From Phaeotremella fagi (lineage: Eukaryota > Basidiomycota > Tremellomycetes > Tremellales > Phaeotremellaceae): a stretch of 64,000 bases of DNA. The notes under the pieces were generated by a model. The model was not told the DNA's origin. It ran no database searches and saw only the letters and a list, made by a program, of their open reading frames with translations. This document shows positions 10,782 through 23,250 of this stretch, piece after piece (position 1 is the stretch's first letter; the number at the start of each line of letters is the position of its first letter). The position numbers and the translations under genes are program-made. The DNA lies in the NCBI GenBank assembly GCA_001599715.1, contig BCHU01000003.1:496001-560000 (forward strand), given 5' to 3'.

Positions 10782-13396
10782 TCATTCGTTCCCATACTCA
10801 TTCCATTCGTTCGTATCCTCCTCTCTCTCCTTTTCTTTGCCCTTTACACGAGTAGCTGTATAAGTATCACAAGAAGCCGGACGTTCAGTTGGTGGAGTGA
10901 CTAGATTACCTAAAACCAATGAACTAGCTGTTGACAATGGTGTATTGAACGATGTATTGTTTGAACGATTGGGTGTAACCGACGCAGTAGCAGTGGCAGT
11001 GACAGTGGGTGTAGGTGTGGGTGTGGTAACACCAGTCCCAGCTGTAGCATTCAAAGCGTATTCCTCTTTCTCGTATTGAATAATCTTGATCTCCAATTTC
11101 TTGCCAACGGGAGTATGTCTGATATCAGGTAAAACCTGGTTAACCATCTGAATGAGTTTAGAACGTAAAGGTGGATCAGCGACTTGGAGACACATCTAAA
11201 CATTATAAGTTCTGAAACGAAACACGTGAATACCAGTGACTTACTTGGAGAGGGAAATTTCCGTAGGCGTCTCGAAGTAAGTTACCGACTGCGTTTGAAC
11301 CGTCTGGTTTCAATTCGATCAATTCTTTGATCAATACGTCTCGGATTTCTGGTTTGGAATATTGGAGAGCTTTTTCACAAACGTTTGAAGCGAATTTATG
11401 TCGGCACACTGGGAGATCATGACTTAAATCAGTATTTCATTGTGATGGTGGCAGAAGTACACTTGACTTACATCTTGACATGTTGTTCTTGATTTTATCA
11501 ATGACCTTATCACGATCTTCTTCGTCTCCAGTAACGATGACACTTTGAACGACATAATCTGATTCACATAAATATGAATTCAACTTAGAAAACACCAATC
11601 AACTCACTACCAAATTGATCTTCCATCAAGATCGAAGCAGTCTTGTGCATCTCAAGAATGAGCGGCTTACTAGCTTCAGTCGGTAAACATTCGAAAGCTT
11701 TTTGTAAAACTCGACATCCGTATGGATGACTTGAAACTTCGTGGACATGACCTTTGAATGATTCAATGATAGAGTCGGGGGGACCGATGATGAAAAGGCG
11801 CTTTAAAAGTTGGGTTTCAGTTCATGATTTCTCCTCGAACAACTAAAACCCACCTGGATAACATGATTCGCGTTACTGTTCTTAACACATTCGATAACAT
11901 GAGGTTCAATCTCCGCAACAAGTTTAGCTCTTTGATCAACCAAAACATGATCAAAAGCTTTTTGAACAACCTAAAGTGGGGTTTCAACAAACTCGTCAAC
12001 CAAGGAAAATCACGCCACGACTCACCCTACAACCATACATTTGATTAGACAAATCCAAAACATGTCCAACCATCTTCTCAGCCAATTCAGCTTTTTGATT
12101 TTGGTTACCGAATTCAAACATTTTCTGTGCGACGTAATTACCAAAAACGTCTACCATGATTTGATAAGCGTTTGGCATGATTTCGTCAAAGACTTTTTGT
12201 CTCTCTTCGATGGTAGAGGTTTCTAATTTTTGTTGAATGAATCTTGAACCATGTTGATCACCTGAGAATTCTACTATATGACCGAAAACGTCCTGATCGT
12301 ATCATGAGAATGAATGATTTCCCAACGATATAGAAGAATCGATTACTTACCTTCAACTCCCACTTGTTACCCATTCTACCGATTCTGAATTCCTCCAATA
12401 ACTCACTTCTCTCAGGTTTACCTTGAGAATAAGTTGGACTTTGTGGAGAATAAACTTCAGATTCATTTCTTCGATAAGATTTGTAATTTTGTGAAGAATT
12501 GTAATAACCACCGTTATTGTTCGAACCAGAGAAACTGTTTCGACCGCCACCGTTATTGAATCTTTGTTGGATACCGAAGGTATTTGGGGTTTGGGGTAAA
12601 CTTGAATAAGCACTTTGTGGTGATCCATAAGCTGAACGAAGTTGAGTTGATCTAGTTGAATTCTCATTACCTTGTCCCTGCAATCAAATCATTCAGTTTC
12701 TTCATCACTCTCGTTCAACTACGAACTTACTTGCTTACGACCCTGAGCTGAACCTAGACCTTGAGAAGGATAAAATGACCTATGATCGTTGAACCCGAAA
12801 TACATCGGTTGAGTCGAACCATGTTGGAAATGTTGTTGATAGTTCTGTTGAATCTGTCGTGGTGGTAAAGCCTGTTGAGGACGTTGAGGGAAAGAACCAG
12901 GCATCTCTGGAGAGTGTTTGATATCTTGTGAACCATGATGTTGAAGTGGCGAATGTTGTTGATGTTGATGATGATGTCCTTGACTACTTTGTTGTTGAGC
13001 AAGAGCAGCAGCCTGTTGCTGTTGAAAATAAACTTCGTTCATACCTGGATAATTATCGTAAAGACCAGCAGTAGACGTAACAGGAGATAACATGTCGGAA
13101 GGCAATTGACCAGTAAAAGAATATGACGACAAAGGAGCTTGAGTGTAAGCCGGTGAATAAGGTGAATTGGGTTCATGGATGTTACCATTGCTTGGTTGAT
13201 AGATCAAAACTTGTCCATGCATATCGTAAGCAGTTGAAGTTGGATATTGAGAGTAACCTCTTAAAGCAGTGTTGTAATGTGGATTAAGAAGTTGATTGGG
13301 GGAGTCATCGTTATGATTATCCTCAACGCCCAAAGCGTTGATACCAATCGTGATATCGTGGGTTGGTGATTGGAGATGATGATGAGGTGATGCCAT
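10782..13396 (-). CDS. Pumilio/PUF-family RNA-binding protein
   Basis: Minus-strand gene with several introns. The long N-terminal half (about residues 1-340) is low complexity: His/Gln-rich, Pro/Ser-rich and Asn/Gly-rich tracts. It is followed by eight PUF repeats. The recognition triads I can read, in order, are SR..Q, NY..Q, CR..Q, NH..Q, CR..Q, DY..Q, SN..E and NF..Q. With the standard PUF code read backwards these predict UGUAUAUA. Two positions differ from the usual set: repeat 6 has Asp for Asn, and repeat 8 has Phe for Tyr. The C-terminal tail contains a Thr/Pro/Val repeat stretch. PUF proteins bind 3' UTRs in the cytoplasm and repress or localise mRNAs. The start is ATG 13396 ([11 protein letters not shown]). 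Confidence 0.93.
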
Positions 13397-15045
13397 GGTG
13401 ACAATAATTTCTTTTAATTTTTCTGTTTATCGAATATACTTTAATTTTTCGTTATAATCCTTTTATTTTTAATTTCACCTAGACCGTTTCCGAAACAAGG
13501 TAAGATTCTGTGTTGTTGTAAGAGATGAGGGAAGAAATGATTTAGACAAGTACCACGATAGAGTTGACAAGGATGAACAGTGTAGCGTTGATATAGTTTC
13601 TTCGCCAATACCTGAGCACCGTGTGCTTTTTCGAGCTATAAGAGTATATGTCTGTGTAGAGTATGTTATATGGGATGGGGTAAGAGTTATGAAAATACTT
13701 TATCGTGTACTACTGGGTGGCAAGGAGGTTTGGTTGTTAGTGTGAAATTGGGAATTTATTATAAAGAGAACGACAGGATGGGAAGGGATATCAGCTTGCT
13801 TGTGTATATTCAAGAAGTATAACAGAATAAACAGATATTTGGTGTGAATGAGTGAGCGAGTGAATGGAATGAACAGATGAGTGGAGATGTGAATTAGATG
13901 ACAATAATGAAATCAGAAATAGGATTAGAAATAGAAATAATAATTGAATAGAAAAGAAAAGTTATTAAACACTTGGAGATGATTTGTGTTTGTAAGGAGT
14001 AGGAGTTCGAGTTAATTGAATTAGCTTTGAGTTTCCTCCTGTTCCCCTCCTTCACGTCGGTTAACAACCTCTCTCTTGCCCCCCTCGTCGCGCCCAAAAT
14101 ATCACCCAAAGGAAGAGGAAAAACACAGACCACGACTATAAAGGATGTTTTAAAAAAGTAGACGGCTCGAGATTGAGATTGAGAGGTACCATCACCATCA
14201 TCGTCACCATCATCACCTCAGTGTCACATCAACACGAGGCGGTGCGGAGGCAGATCTGTGTTCAATCTTCAAGCTGAGCTTCAGATTGATCCACTCTCGA
14301 CTGGTGAGAAGATGATTGAGAAAGGTGGTAACCATTCACCAAGAAGAAAAGAGACAGAAACGACGATGACAGAAGAAAGGCGAGAAAAGAGTAGAAAGAG
14401 AAACAAGATCTAAACATGACCAATAATAAAACCTAAACTCACTTAGCACCGTCTAAATCTCTCTCATTAAATTTTTAGTCGTGAATGATGCGATGGATCT
14501 TTTGATGCAAAGGAATAGAACTCCGTGTTGATGTTGATGTATGTTAAACGTTTTGATGTGAAGTGAAGTGATTTTGGAACCGAGTATACCTCCGACAAAC
14601 CCAAGATTTTGAAGACAGTAAGTATATACAATAAATCGAAAAACTTGAATTTATTTGAACATGAGAGAAAAGTTTCAACATCGCGTTTCTTTATTTACCT
14701 TTATATGTTACTGATAGCTGTAAAGTGTTTTGAGTCGTGGCTTGATCACTCCTTTCCGGACGGATTGTAGGTACCATCAATCATTGTTTTTTTTTCGTGT
14801 AGATGTTTTGCTACCGCTTCGTAATGTTAATCTTCCTGATCGATGGTGAGGAGATTGATCGTCTTTTCTTGTCTGACATCTTGATACCAAACGTTCATCT
14901 AGATGAATTTATTCGACTTGAAGGCGAATAAAGTCCTAAATAAAATTGAAGGTTTTTGAGTAAATTTTTGTTGAAATAGGGGAACCCCAGTATCCTGAAA
15001 CATTGAAAAAGATCTACGTTACGTGGGGGTAAAAGTTCCTAGAAA
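13397..15045. other. Long non-coding leader/intergenic region of the PUF gene
   Basis: About 1.65 kb without a supportable ORF. The first ~700 bp is probably the PUF 5' leader (CT/GA-rich with simple repeats). A CATCATC/CACCATC-rich stretch lies at about 14185-14215. Several GT..AG pairs would allow 5' UTR introns but none can be proved. Confidence 0.45.
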
Positions 15046-15470
15046 TGTAAGTGACGTTAAGCGACCATGGGTAGTAAAGAATGATGAATCGAAATTGAGC
15101 TATAACTATCCAGTTCAATGGTCAGTTAGTTGAGTTATAGAGGAAGGAGAAGGTGAGGAACTGTTTGTTGTTCGTCTTGACGCGTTTGAAATTTGATTTC
15201 TGCTCGAGCGATCTGAACCAAATCAGTCATCCCAGCTAGTCCTAAGTTACGATACACGACAAGACAAGAACTGTCTTTGGATTCGAATTCTTTTCTGATT
15301 GAATGATTATTAGATCTCAAACTAAGTAAGTGACTTCAAACTTCGTCCATAAGAAATTTGGATTGAAGCATATGCTTACTTGATGTGATGAAAGGTAGAT
15401 ATAGCAACGCTCCAGCAGAATCGTCTGGTGGCGGGCGACCCCAGCCCATCGGGAACAGCCATCGGAAGAT
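15046..15470. repeat. Diverged tandem duplication, unit 1
   Basis: This block recurs about 505-514 bp downstream (unit 2). Landmarks in unit 1 are GACGTTAAGCGACCATGG at 15053, CAGTTAGTTGA at 15123, GACGCGTTTGA at 15179, GAGCGATCTG at 15206, CCCAGCTAGT near 15230 and GGTGGCG at 15427. On the minus strand a short open frame encodes SDGCSRWAGVARHQ. Unit 2 shows the same residues in frame but with TGA at the W codon and mostly third-base changes around it, suggesting decayed coding sequence. Confidence 0.65.
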
Positions 15471-15553
15471 AGAAATAAAGCATTGCACACCAAAGTTCTC
15501 ACTTTTTGTGTGTGTGTTCGATTCAAGGCGAGGTTCTTCGTTTTGTTTTAGAA

Positions 15554-15985
15554 TCGTGATGTTAAGTGATCATGGATTGGACAGAATGATGAACACAAAC
15601 TGAGCCATAACTACCCATTTCAATAGTCAGTTAGTTGAATTGTGGAAGAATGAGATAGTGAAGAAGCGGAAACCGTTATTCATCTTGACGCGTTTGAGAT
15701 TTGATTTTTTTCTTTGAGCGATCTGCACCAAGTCGTTAATCCCAGCTAGTAGTTAGTGAAATGAGAAGACGAGAACTATCATTGGATCCGACTTATTTTC
15801 TGATGATTAATTGATAAGTAAATCGTAAACTGAGTGAATTAAGCTAAGAATTGTGAGGACAGATGTTGGATTTAAGCATAAAACATACTTGAAGTGGCAA
15901 ACCGTAAGTTACTTAAGTAACAACCCAACCAATATTAGTTGGTGGCGAGCAACATCAGCTCAACGGGCACAGTCACCAGAAGCTA
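15554..15985. repeat. Diverged tandem duplication, unit 2
   Basis: Second copy of the 15.05-15.47 kb block in the same orientation: GATGTTAAGTGATCATGG at 15557, CAGTTAGTTGA at 15628, GACGCGTTTGA near 15688, GAGCGATCTG at 15717, CCCAGCTAGT near 15740 and GGTGGCG at 15941. The minus-strand frame matching unit 1 carries stops. Weak echoes (GATCTGCAC, GACATTAATGAC, TGACTAGCTTGAC) follow at 16070-16250 and may be a further, older copy. Confidence 0.6.
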
Positions 15986-16275
15986 AAAACCCCCAAAAGG
16001 ATGACCAACTTTTTGAGTCCCACCGGTTCGGTTCATGTTAGTAGCAATGTTTTGTGACTTTTTGACCCGATGATCTGCACTCATCTGAGTGACATTAATG
16101 ACGTGGAGTAGTTTTCGTTTTCACGAGCTCAAACCAATTCCATGCAGTCTGCTTCTTTCCCTCTTTTTCAATGAGAGGCAGGGAGATCCTCGTCTTCTAG
16201 ATATTGACTGAGCTCATCTGGACGTTAATGACTAGCTTGACGACGAGATCATCGATACAAAAGCTATAAGGTAGC

Positions 16276-16291
16276 TATATAAAGCCACGTG
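16276..16291 (+). promoter_or_regulatory. TATA-like and CCACGTG elements upstream of eS1
   Basis: TATATAAA at 16276 is followed directly by a CCACGTG E-box-like element at 16285, about 180 bp before the eS1 start. The arrangement fits a strongly expressed ribosomal-protein gene; function is inference. Confidence 0.4.
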
Positions 16292-16466
16292 CGGTTGGTA
16301 AGACGGAATCAAATCTCACTATTTAGTGAGAGCCACAAGAAACATTTCCATATTACCGCTAAACTCCGTCCTGGATTCGAAACTGCCACCGCTGTGGTCT
16401 GGAGTGTATGAAATTGTAAATTGAATTTGTTACATCCTTCTCTTTCTTTCTTCATCTTCACTCAAA

Positions 16467-17711
16467 ATGGCTATCGGAAAGAACAAGCGTCTTAGTAAAG
16501 GCAAGAAGGGAATCAAGAAGAAGGTCGTCGACCCTTTCTCAAGAAAAGGTGAGTCGTTGTTTATGTATCTATACGTCTTTTGGTTTCGTTGGAGGGAATT
16601 ATTCGATGGAAATTGGATTTGGTCGTATGATGGGATAAAAGGATTGTTGGGTTGGGGATTCAACAAAACTCGATGTGTCTGTTGAAGATATATCACCATC
16701 ACCTTCCATCGATTAGACGGAATACTCTGAAAGACTTTTGGATCAATCATCAAAACTTTTCGTAAACTCAAACTAACATCTCTCTTAGACTGGTACGACA
16801 TCAAGTCACCTTCTTTCTTCGAGAACAAAAACGCCGGAAAGACCCTCGTCAACAGATCTCAAGGTTTGAGTAAGTCTCACTCTCAAAAACTATACCGCAT
16901 GGATTATATCTAATTTCCCCCATTCTAACAGAAAACGCCAACGACTCCCTTAAAGGTCGTGTTATCGAACTCTCCCTCGCTGATCTCCAAAACGACCAAG
17001 AGCAATCTTTCAGAAAGATCAAGCTAAAGGTTGAGGACGTTTCCGTGAGTATCATGAATTTCCAACAAATCTTTTATCCTAACTAACACCAATCCCAGGG
17101 TAAATCATGTCTCACCTCATTCTACGGTATGGACTTCACCACCGACAAACTCCGTTCCATCGTCAAAAAATGGCAAACCCTCATCGAAGCTCACGTCGAT
17201 GTCAAAACTTCAGACGGTTACATTCTCAGACTTTTCGCTATCGGTTTCACCAAGCGTAACTTCAACCAAGTCAAGAAGACAACTTACGCTCAATCTTCCC
17301 AAGTTCGTGAGATCAGAAGCAAGATGGTCGAAATCATGCGTCGTGAAGCTGAAGGTTCAGACCTTAAATCTTTGGTTAACAAGTTCGTTCCAGAATCTAT
17401 CGGTCGTGAAATCGAGAAAGCTTCAAGAGTGAGTCAAGGTTCTGCTACACTGTCATTAGTAACATCATACTAATATATATTTCTAGGGTATCTACCCACT
17501 CCACAACGTTCACGTCAGAAAAGCCAAGATCCTCAAAGCACCCAAACTTGACTTGTCCAAACTCCTCGAATCTCACGGAGAGGCCACTGATGTAAGTCAC
17601 CTTTTTACGCTCAACTTTTAATCATTCAACTAACCGCTATTTCAGGCTTCCGGCACCAAGGTCGTTAAATCTGGAGATTTCGTTGAGCCCGAAATCCTTG
17701 CTTCCGTTTAG
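16467..17711 (+). CDS. RPS1: 40S ribosomal protein eS1 (S3a/Rps1)
   Basis: Six exons (16467-16548, 16789-16869, 16932-17044, 17099-17428, 17487-17591, 17646-17711) give 258 aa. The N-terminus [19 protein letters not shown], the motifs [14 protein letters not shown] and [16 protein letters not shown], and a [22 protein letters not shown] C-terminal region are those of eS1. The protein sits on the platform of the 40S subunit near the mRNA exit. Codon usage is more C-ending than in neighbours, as expected for high expression. Intron 1 is unusually long (240 nt) compared with the other introns (~55-65 nt). Confidence 0.97.
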
Positions 17712-18060
17712 ACAGGGATTCGTAGGGTTTTCATAGTGGGATGTATTTTATGGCAAAATCATATGTTTCTCTTGAGGCGTTTTCGATTGATAGGATAGCA
17801 GTCCACTGTTGCGTTCAGTCATTCTGCTGCGTTTTCCATTTATTCTATTGTCGGGCACACCCCTGAGGCTTGCTGTCGTAAAGACGAACACAGAAGGCGT
17901 ATAACTTACAGCAACCATTGAAGGGCGACGTTCAATGAGCTTCGACATCAAGAACAATCTTTATATCTATATATCTAATAGATTTTGATACTTCGTAATC
18001 GGTCTCACCCGCCTAATAGTTCAGTCTACGACTTCATCATCTAAATAACTTCTACCAACA
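17712..18060. other. 3' flanks between eS1 and the F-box-like array
   Basis: About 350 bp between convergent genes. No coding or RNA feature seen. Confidence 0.4.
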
Positions 18061-19306
18061 TCAGAAACGGCGGATACGGGATAACGTGACATCATTGATC
18101 AAAGCAGGTTGCTCGAAATCTTCACCATCCCAACATTGATCTGAGCGTCCTATCAGGTTATCGAAATCATCCTTCATATCAAATGGTATAACCTCTTGAC
18201 TTTCATTTTTGATGAAATCCTTTAGATAACAGAACTGATATTTTGGGCGATCTTCTTCTTCTATCTGGTTCATGGCGTTGTTGATACGAGTTTGAATATC
18301 ACGACAGAATCTTTTCCAAACGACTTTCGAAATGTAGCGGACGCTATCGCGATTATCTAACCTCAGAGATGGATGGTATTCGCGATGTTCACCTTTTGAA
18401 TTCCAGATCTCGAAATCATAATTTTTTGAATTCCAGGCAACGAAATCATCGGGATTTTCTAGAACGTAGGTATCCAATAGATAGATTTTGTGTACGAAAC
18501 CACCTGCACAATTTTGAAGCAAAGAGACGATCTGACTAATGATAGTCTCGGAGTAGAAGTTCTCTTTAAAAGAGATATCCATGATTTCTTTGTGATACAG
18601 AACAAGCCCAAGTTGCTTGAACCGATAAGCACGATGAGATCGAGGAAGTCGTGTGAGATCTTCTGCAAGGTTACACCAAACGATGGTCGATCGAAAGGAT
18701 AGATCAAGTTCTGCTATGGTCGATAAATCATAAAAATTATGAGAAGTAAGCTGGATGACGAGTCTCTCTAACTCGAACGAAGGGTTTGACCACGATCCCA
18801 ACAATCTTTCCCAAAAGCCAACTTCATACTGCCACATGGAAATCGTTAGATCCACCGTTTGGACGTTTTTCATTAGGGAGCGGATATTTCGAATGTTCCC
18901 CATGCACCCCATGATTCTTTTGCTTGAATCATAAGCTTGACTGAAAGCTATATGTCGAGTAAGAAGTAAGAGACTCATTTTCGAATGCGGAATGATTCCT
19001 GTTGGATTTCGACGGGTTCCACGTCGATGTTCATCGTCATAACCATATAGAGCCCCTTTCCCTTCCCACTCCTCCAATCCAAACGGAATGACACGGTAGA
19101 CGATCGGTGCAGCAACATTGAAAATCTTTTGGTTGATTCGCATACATTTTGCTGCAGTGCTTTTGTCGACGAAAAAGAGGATGTTGGAGATTATATCGGG
19201 GTAGTCAAATATTGATCGAGAGGGTGGGAGTGTTTGGTTCTTTTTTGTTTTTGTGCGTCAGTATGATCGACAGTTGATTGGATTGATTTGGGTTACTTAC
19301 TGACAT
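18061..19306 (-). CDS. F-box-like paralog F1
   Basis: First (3'-most) member of the minus-strand array. Exon 1 is only ATG-TCA (19301-19306); a 61-nt intron (GTAAGT...AAG) joins exon 2 (19239-18061), giving 394 aa. The N-terminal F-box-like motif is RSIFDYPDIISNILFFVDKS followed by AAKCMRINQKIFNVAAPIVY. The shared family block EEWEGKGALYGYD and LLLLTRH follows. The middle is diverged. The C-terminal signature CWDGEDFEQPALIND departs from the usual EEPSWIDD, since the Trp is replaced. A role as an SCF ubiquitin-ligase substrate adaptor is inferred from the N-terminal pattern only. Confidence 0.8.
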
Positions 19307-19582
19307 GATCAGGTCATTCGATTGCTGTTGATTCAGAATGTAAGTAATGAGAAGATGAAAAGATGGAATGAAAAATGGAAGTTGAGATCAGTAATCTGTA
19401 TCCATTAATTGAAACATCAGGAGATGACCTTCGTGGCAGAAAGCTTCAAACGATTCCAAAAAATTCCATTGCTTCTGAATGGGTAAATTCAATTACTGAT
19501 ACATACTGTGCATAGTCTCTTCTACCTCTGACTCATTACATGTACAGAAATCATTGACTGTTTGTAGAAATCCTTTTATCAC

Positions 19583-20851
19583 TCATTTCCATGGTAATTC
19601 TTCCTCCCTACAAAGGACGATATCATCGATCCAACTAGGCTCTTCAAAATCATCACCATCCCAAACCTTTCCTTCAGAACACCATTTGACTAGATCACTG
19701 AAGCTCATAAGGCTGTGAGGGATGTCATGTTGATTTGATTTATCTTTGATGAAATCCTTGGCGTAGAGGAACTCGAATTTTGGTCTGATTTCTTCTGGGG
19801 TTTTGTCGATCTCGAGTTTGATGAGTCGTTGGAGTTCTAGACACCATCGTTTCCAGATGACCTTGAACTTCATATGCAGGACGAGTAGTTTATCCTTTGG
19901 AACATCATTCTTCTCCTCCTTGTGCTTGATCGAATATAAAGCGTGTTTCGTTGAAAGTTCAACAAGGTGAGTGTCTAGGAAGTAGATCTGGTGAACCTGA
20001 CAGTGTTCAGTTGAACTTTGTATCAGAGCGAGAACGATGTTCTCGAGAGTATGTTTGAACGTATGGTGATCACTTTGTTGATCCAGTAGAGTTGCCCTTG
20101 AACAGTGTAAAACAAGTCGAATTTGAAAGTCTAGCGATCGCAGAGGAGGAGGGTCTTCATTGAACCAATACCATATCCGTGGAGAATAACGATTTATCCA
20201 ACAATCTTGGTGGAGCCAAACGATTGGTGAACAACTTGCTGTACTAGATCGCAACATGAGATCACCGAGAAATTTAACAAGTTCAATGTTATCTGCCATG
20301 TAGTCAATTACACAATGATTGACTGTAGATGGAAACTGTGACCACAGATCCAAACATCTTATCCAGTCGTATATCTTTTTGAGTTTGAGATTCGACGGAG
20401 ACCGAATCCTCAACTCGACTGTATGAATGTTTTCCATTGATTGTCGAAGTTTCGCGACGAGATCTGGTTTATCGTCTGTGTCGCGTTGATAAAAGACAAC
20501 GCGTCGAGTAAAAAGTAATAAATCGTTCTTCTTGTTTGAAACCGTTCCCGATGGGGTTGTACGAATCCCTTCTTCTTTGTGGTCATAACCTAATAGAGCC
20601 CCTTCCCCCTTCCACTCCTTTTGGCGAACTTTGAGAACACGATAGATCATCGGTGCAGCAGCATCGTAAAACTTTTGATTGATTCTCATAGACCTGATAA
20701 CTGTATTTCGATCGACAAAGCAGAGAATGTTGGATATGACATCAGTGTAATCGAAAATTGATCGACGGGGTGGTGGGGTATCGTTCTGTAAACTTGTCAG
20801 CATGAGTCATCACTGGAGGATGAGTATCGACTTTCTTACCGGTATGAGCAT
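19583..20851 (-). CDS. F-box-like paralog F2
   Basis: Exon 1 (20840-20851) encodes MLIP, and a 54-nt intron leads to exon 2 (20785-19583), 404 aa in all. An unspliced start at 20803 is possible, but the spliced form matches the sister genes. The N-terminal motif is RRSIFDYTDVISNILCFVDR followed by RSMRINQKFYDAAAPMIYRV. The block EWKGEGALLGYD, a diverged middle, and the C-terminal FEFLYAKDFIKDKS plus VWDGDDFEEPSWIDDI follow. It is closest to F3. The 13-mer GAAACTTCAGGAG lies about 80 bp upstream (20932), the same as upstream of F3. Confidence 0.8.
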
Positions 20852-21312
20852 TTGGTGAACTTGTGTTCGTTATAAGTTGATGTGAGAAGTTGAAGTTGAA
20901 AGATCAAGTTGACTGAAATGAAATGCACTTTGAAACTTCAGGAGCGCTTGAGTGCCACAAAATTTCATCTTATTACGATTTCAACATTTTTGCACTATTG
21001 AGAATAGTCAAGGATTTATATTGTTCATCATTGGATTGAAGGATAGATACTGAACGAGGTGAGAAGGACTCTACAGAACGAATCCCGATCAAACAACCCT
21101 TTGAGTCATATGCAGCTGGTATTGACTGGTGGGTAATTCTGCGAGTATTTCTCGACGATTATACACCAGTACATGTCGCTGTGATGATTATGTTTCTCGA
21201 TATTCTGCATACAATATTTCGTACATATTTTACATTCACATCATAACAGCTCCTAAATTTAAAACGAATCGAAAATCTCTTTTGACTAAGAACAACCTAA
21301 TCTACGTCTTTG

Positions 21313-22568
21313 TTATTCATCTTCTAAATACGTCCATATAAAATCAAAGTCATCATCATCAGACAGTTCCTTTTCTATTTGGATATCTTCAATCCAACTC
21401 GGCTCTTCAAAGTTATCACCATCCCAAACCATATCTTGCGAGCACCATCTAACTAGGTCATCGAACGTCATCAAATTTTGAGGGATACCATTACGATTCG
21501 ATTGGTCGCTAATGAAATCTCTCGCATAGAGAAATTTGAAATTCGGCCTTTCCTCTTCTTTCACTTCACTCGCCATCTCGACTAAACGCTGTTGATAAGC
21601 ACGACATTGTCGTTTCCAGTGTGTCTTTAGAAAGAGATTAAGGTAATGGAGTTTCTCCGCCGCGTCGATTATGCTTGTTTTACTAATCGAGATACTGATT
21701 GTTGAGAGATCATTCGTAACCATAAGACAGGTATCCAAAAAGTAGATCTCGTGAACACAGGTGTCGGGCAAGCTCTTCAAGACGTCGATTACTGGTCTGA
21801 TCATTGATTTAAAGCAAGCTGGGTAATGCCAATCAATCAAATGTGGACGATGTAAGACGAGTCGAATTGGGAAGGGATTTTTTGATGACTGTATTAGGTG
21901 AGGTGAACAATCGGGAGGAGGCCCCTCATCGAGATTCAACCAACAACTTATTGATTGATAGTCTTTTCGAAATATTGGTCTCAACCCGTCGAGAAATGTT
22001 GCGAGATTGGCGTTATCGGGATGATAACGAATGATCAATCGACGAACATGAGAGGATGGACCTAACCACAACTTCAAACACCTTTTCCACATGTCTGTTG
22101 AATTATCCGGATGAAAACGCCACTCTCCAACTTCTATCTCGACCGTGATAGTGTTGCACAGGAGTCTTCGGATACGTTTGTCTTTTAAGAGCGCATATGG
22201 ATGAGTACCATCACGTAGATTTACATGTTGAGTAAGGAGTAACAGTTGAGATTTAGAGTTTGGAACCATCTTCATCGAAGTCCTTCGAGTTTCTCGTTTT
22301 GGTTCATCGACGTAACCGAACAAAGCCCCTTCACCCAAAATTCTACAACCACGAAAGTCAACAACACGATAGACGATAGGAGCAGCTGAGTCGTAGAAAT
22401 GCTGATTGATTCGCATACATTTTGCGGCTGTACTTTTATCGACAAAGAAGAGGATGTTCGAAATAATGTCAGGGTAATCGAAGATTGATCGGGGTGGTGA
22501 CGGTTCGTTCTTGGGAATTGTCAGCTGATTCAACATGTTCGTGTGATTATCAAGATACTCACCGGCAT
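21313..22568 (-). CDS. F-box-like paralog F3
   Basis: Exon 1 (22563-22568) encodes MP, and a 53-nt intron leads to exon 2 (22509-21313), 400 aa in all. An in-frame longer reading (start 22650) would need the intron retained and adds residues unlike any sister. The N-terminal motif is PPRSIFDYPDIISNILFFVD, then AKCMRINQHFYDSAAPIVYR. The C-terminus FKFLYARDFISDQSN plus VWDGDNFEEPSWIEDI matches F2, and the tail is acidic. The middle ~200 residues share only scattered positions with F2, although both ends are well conserved. Confidence 0.8.
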
Positions 22569-23250
22569 GACTAGAGCATACACTGTATATATGTATATGT
22601 ATCTTGAATGATATGCTGAAGTTCGAGAGAGAAGTTGGAAGAAGAAACAAAAGATGAAATAAATTGATGGAATGACTCGTTGATATTTGAAACTTCAGGA
22701 GTGGCGGAATTTTAGTGGTAAGTATTTGAGCATTTTCAGGATACGAGGTGGTGACACTACAAGCAGAAGTGTCCCAAAAAGGTGCATTAAGAAGAGAATC
22801 TCAGCTGTTTCTTGCACTCCAAGAAGTTCTGCCAGTGCTTATGTAGGCAAGAGTTACTACAGAAGCCGTACTAAATCGAACGTTTTTAAATTTATTGCTC
22901 TTGATTTGCTGGTGCCACTCATAAACTCAGATTGGATTTCACTTGGAAGCATGAGATCTGATTCTCACTTCAACGTTCGTTCAAATATGAGTTACGATCC
23001 TTCGTTTTGTTACTACTTATACGTGTTTCTGTTCACGGTAGATATTTGCATTTCCCGATATCAATTTAGTTTCTCGATACTCATCGTTCATAAGTGTATA
23101 CCCATCGTGGTACATTATTGATCTTTGCAGATCTATCTGTATATACATATCGTCATTCATCACTACTATTTCTATATCTACAGTATATGTATATAATTAT
23201 CTTCCATATGTTGCTATCCACTCATCCATATATTGAGAAATATCACTCTC

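Noticed and set aside
22569..22650. Longer unspliced N-terminus of F3
   Set aside because: It requires retaining the conserved start-proximal intron and adds residues absent from all sister genes.
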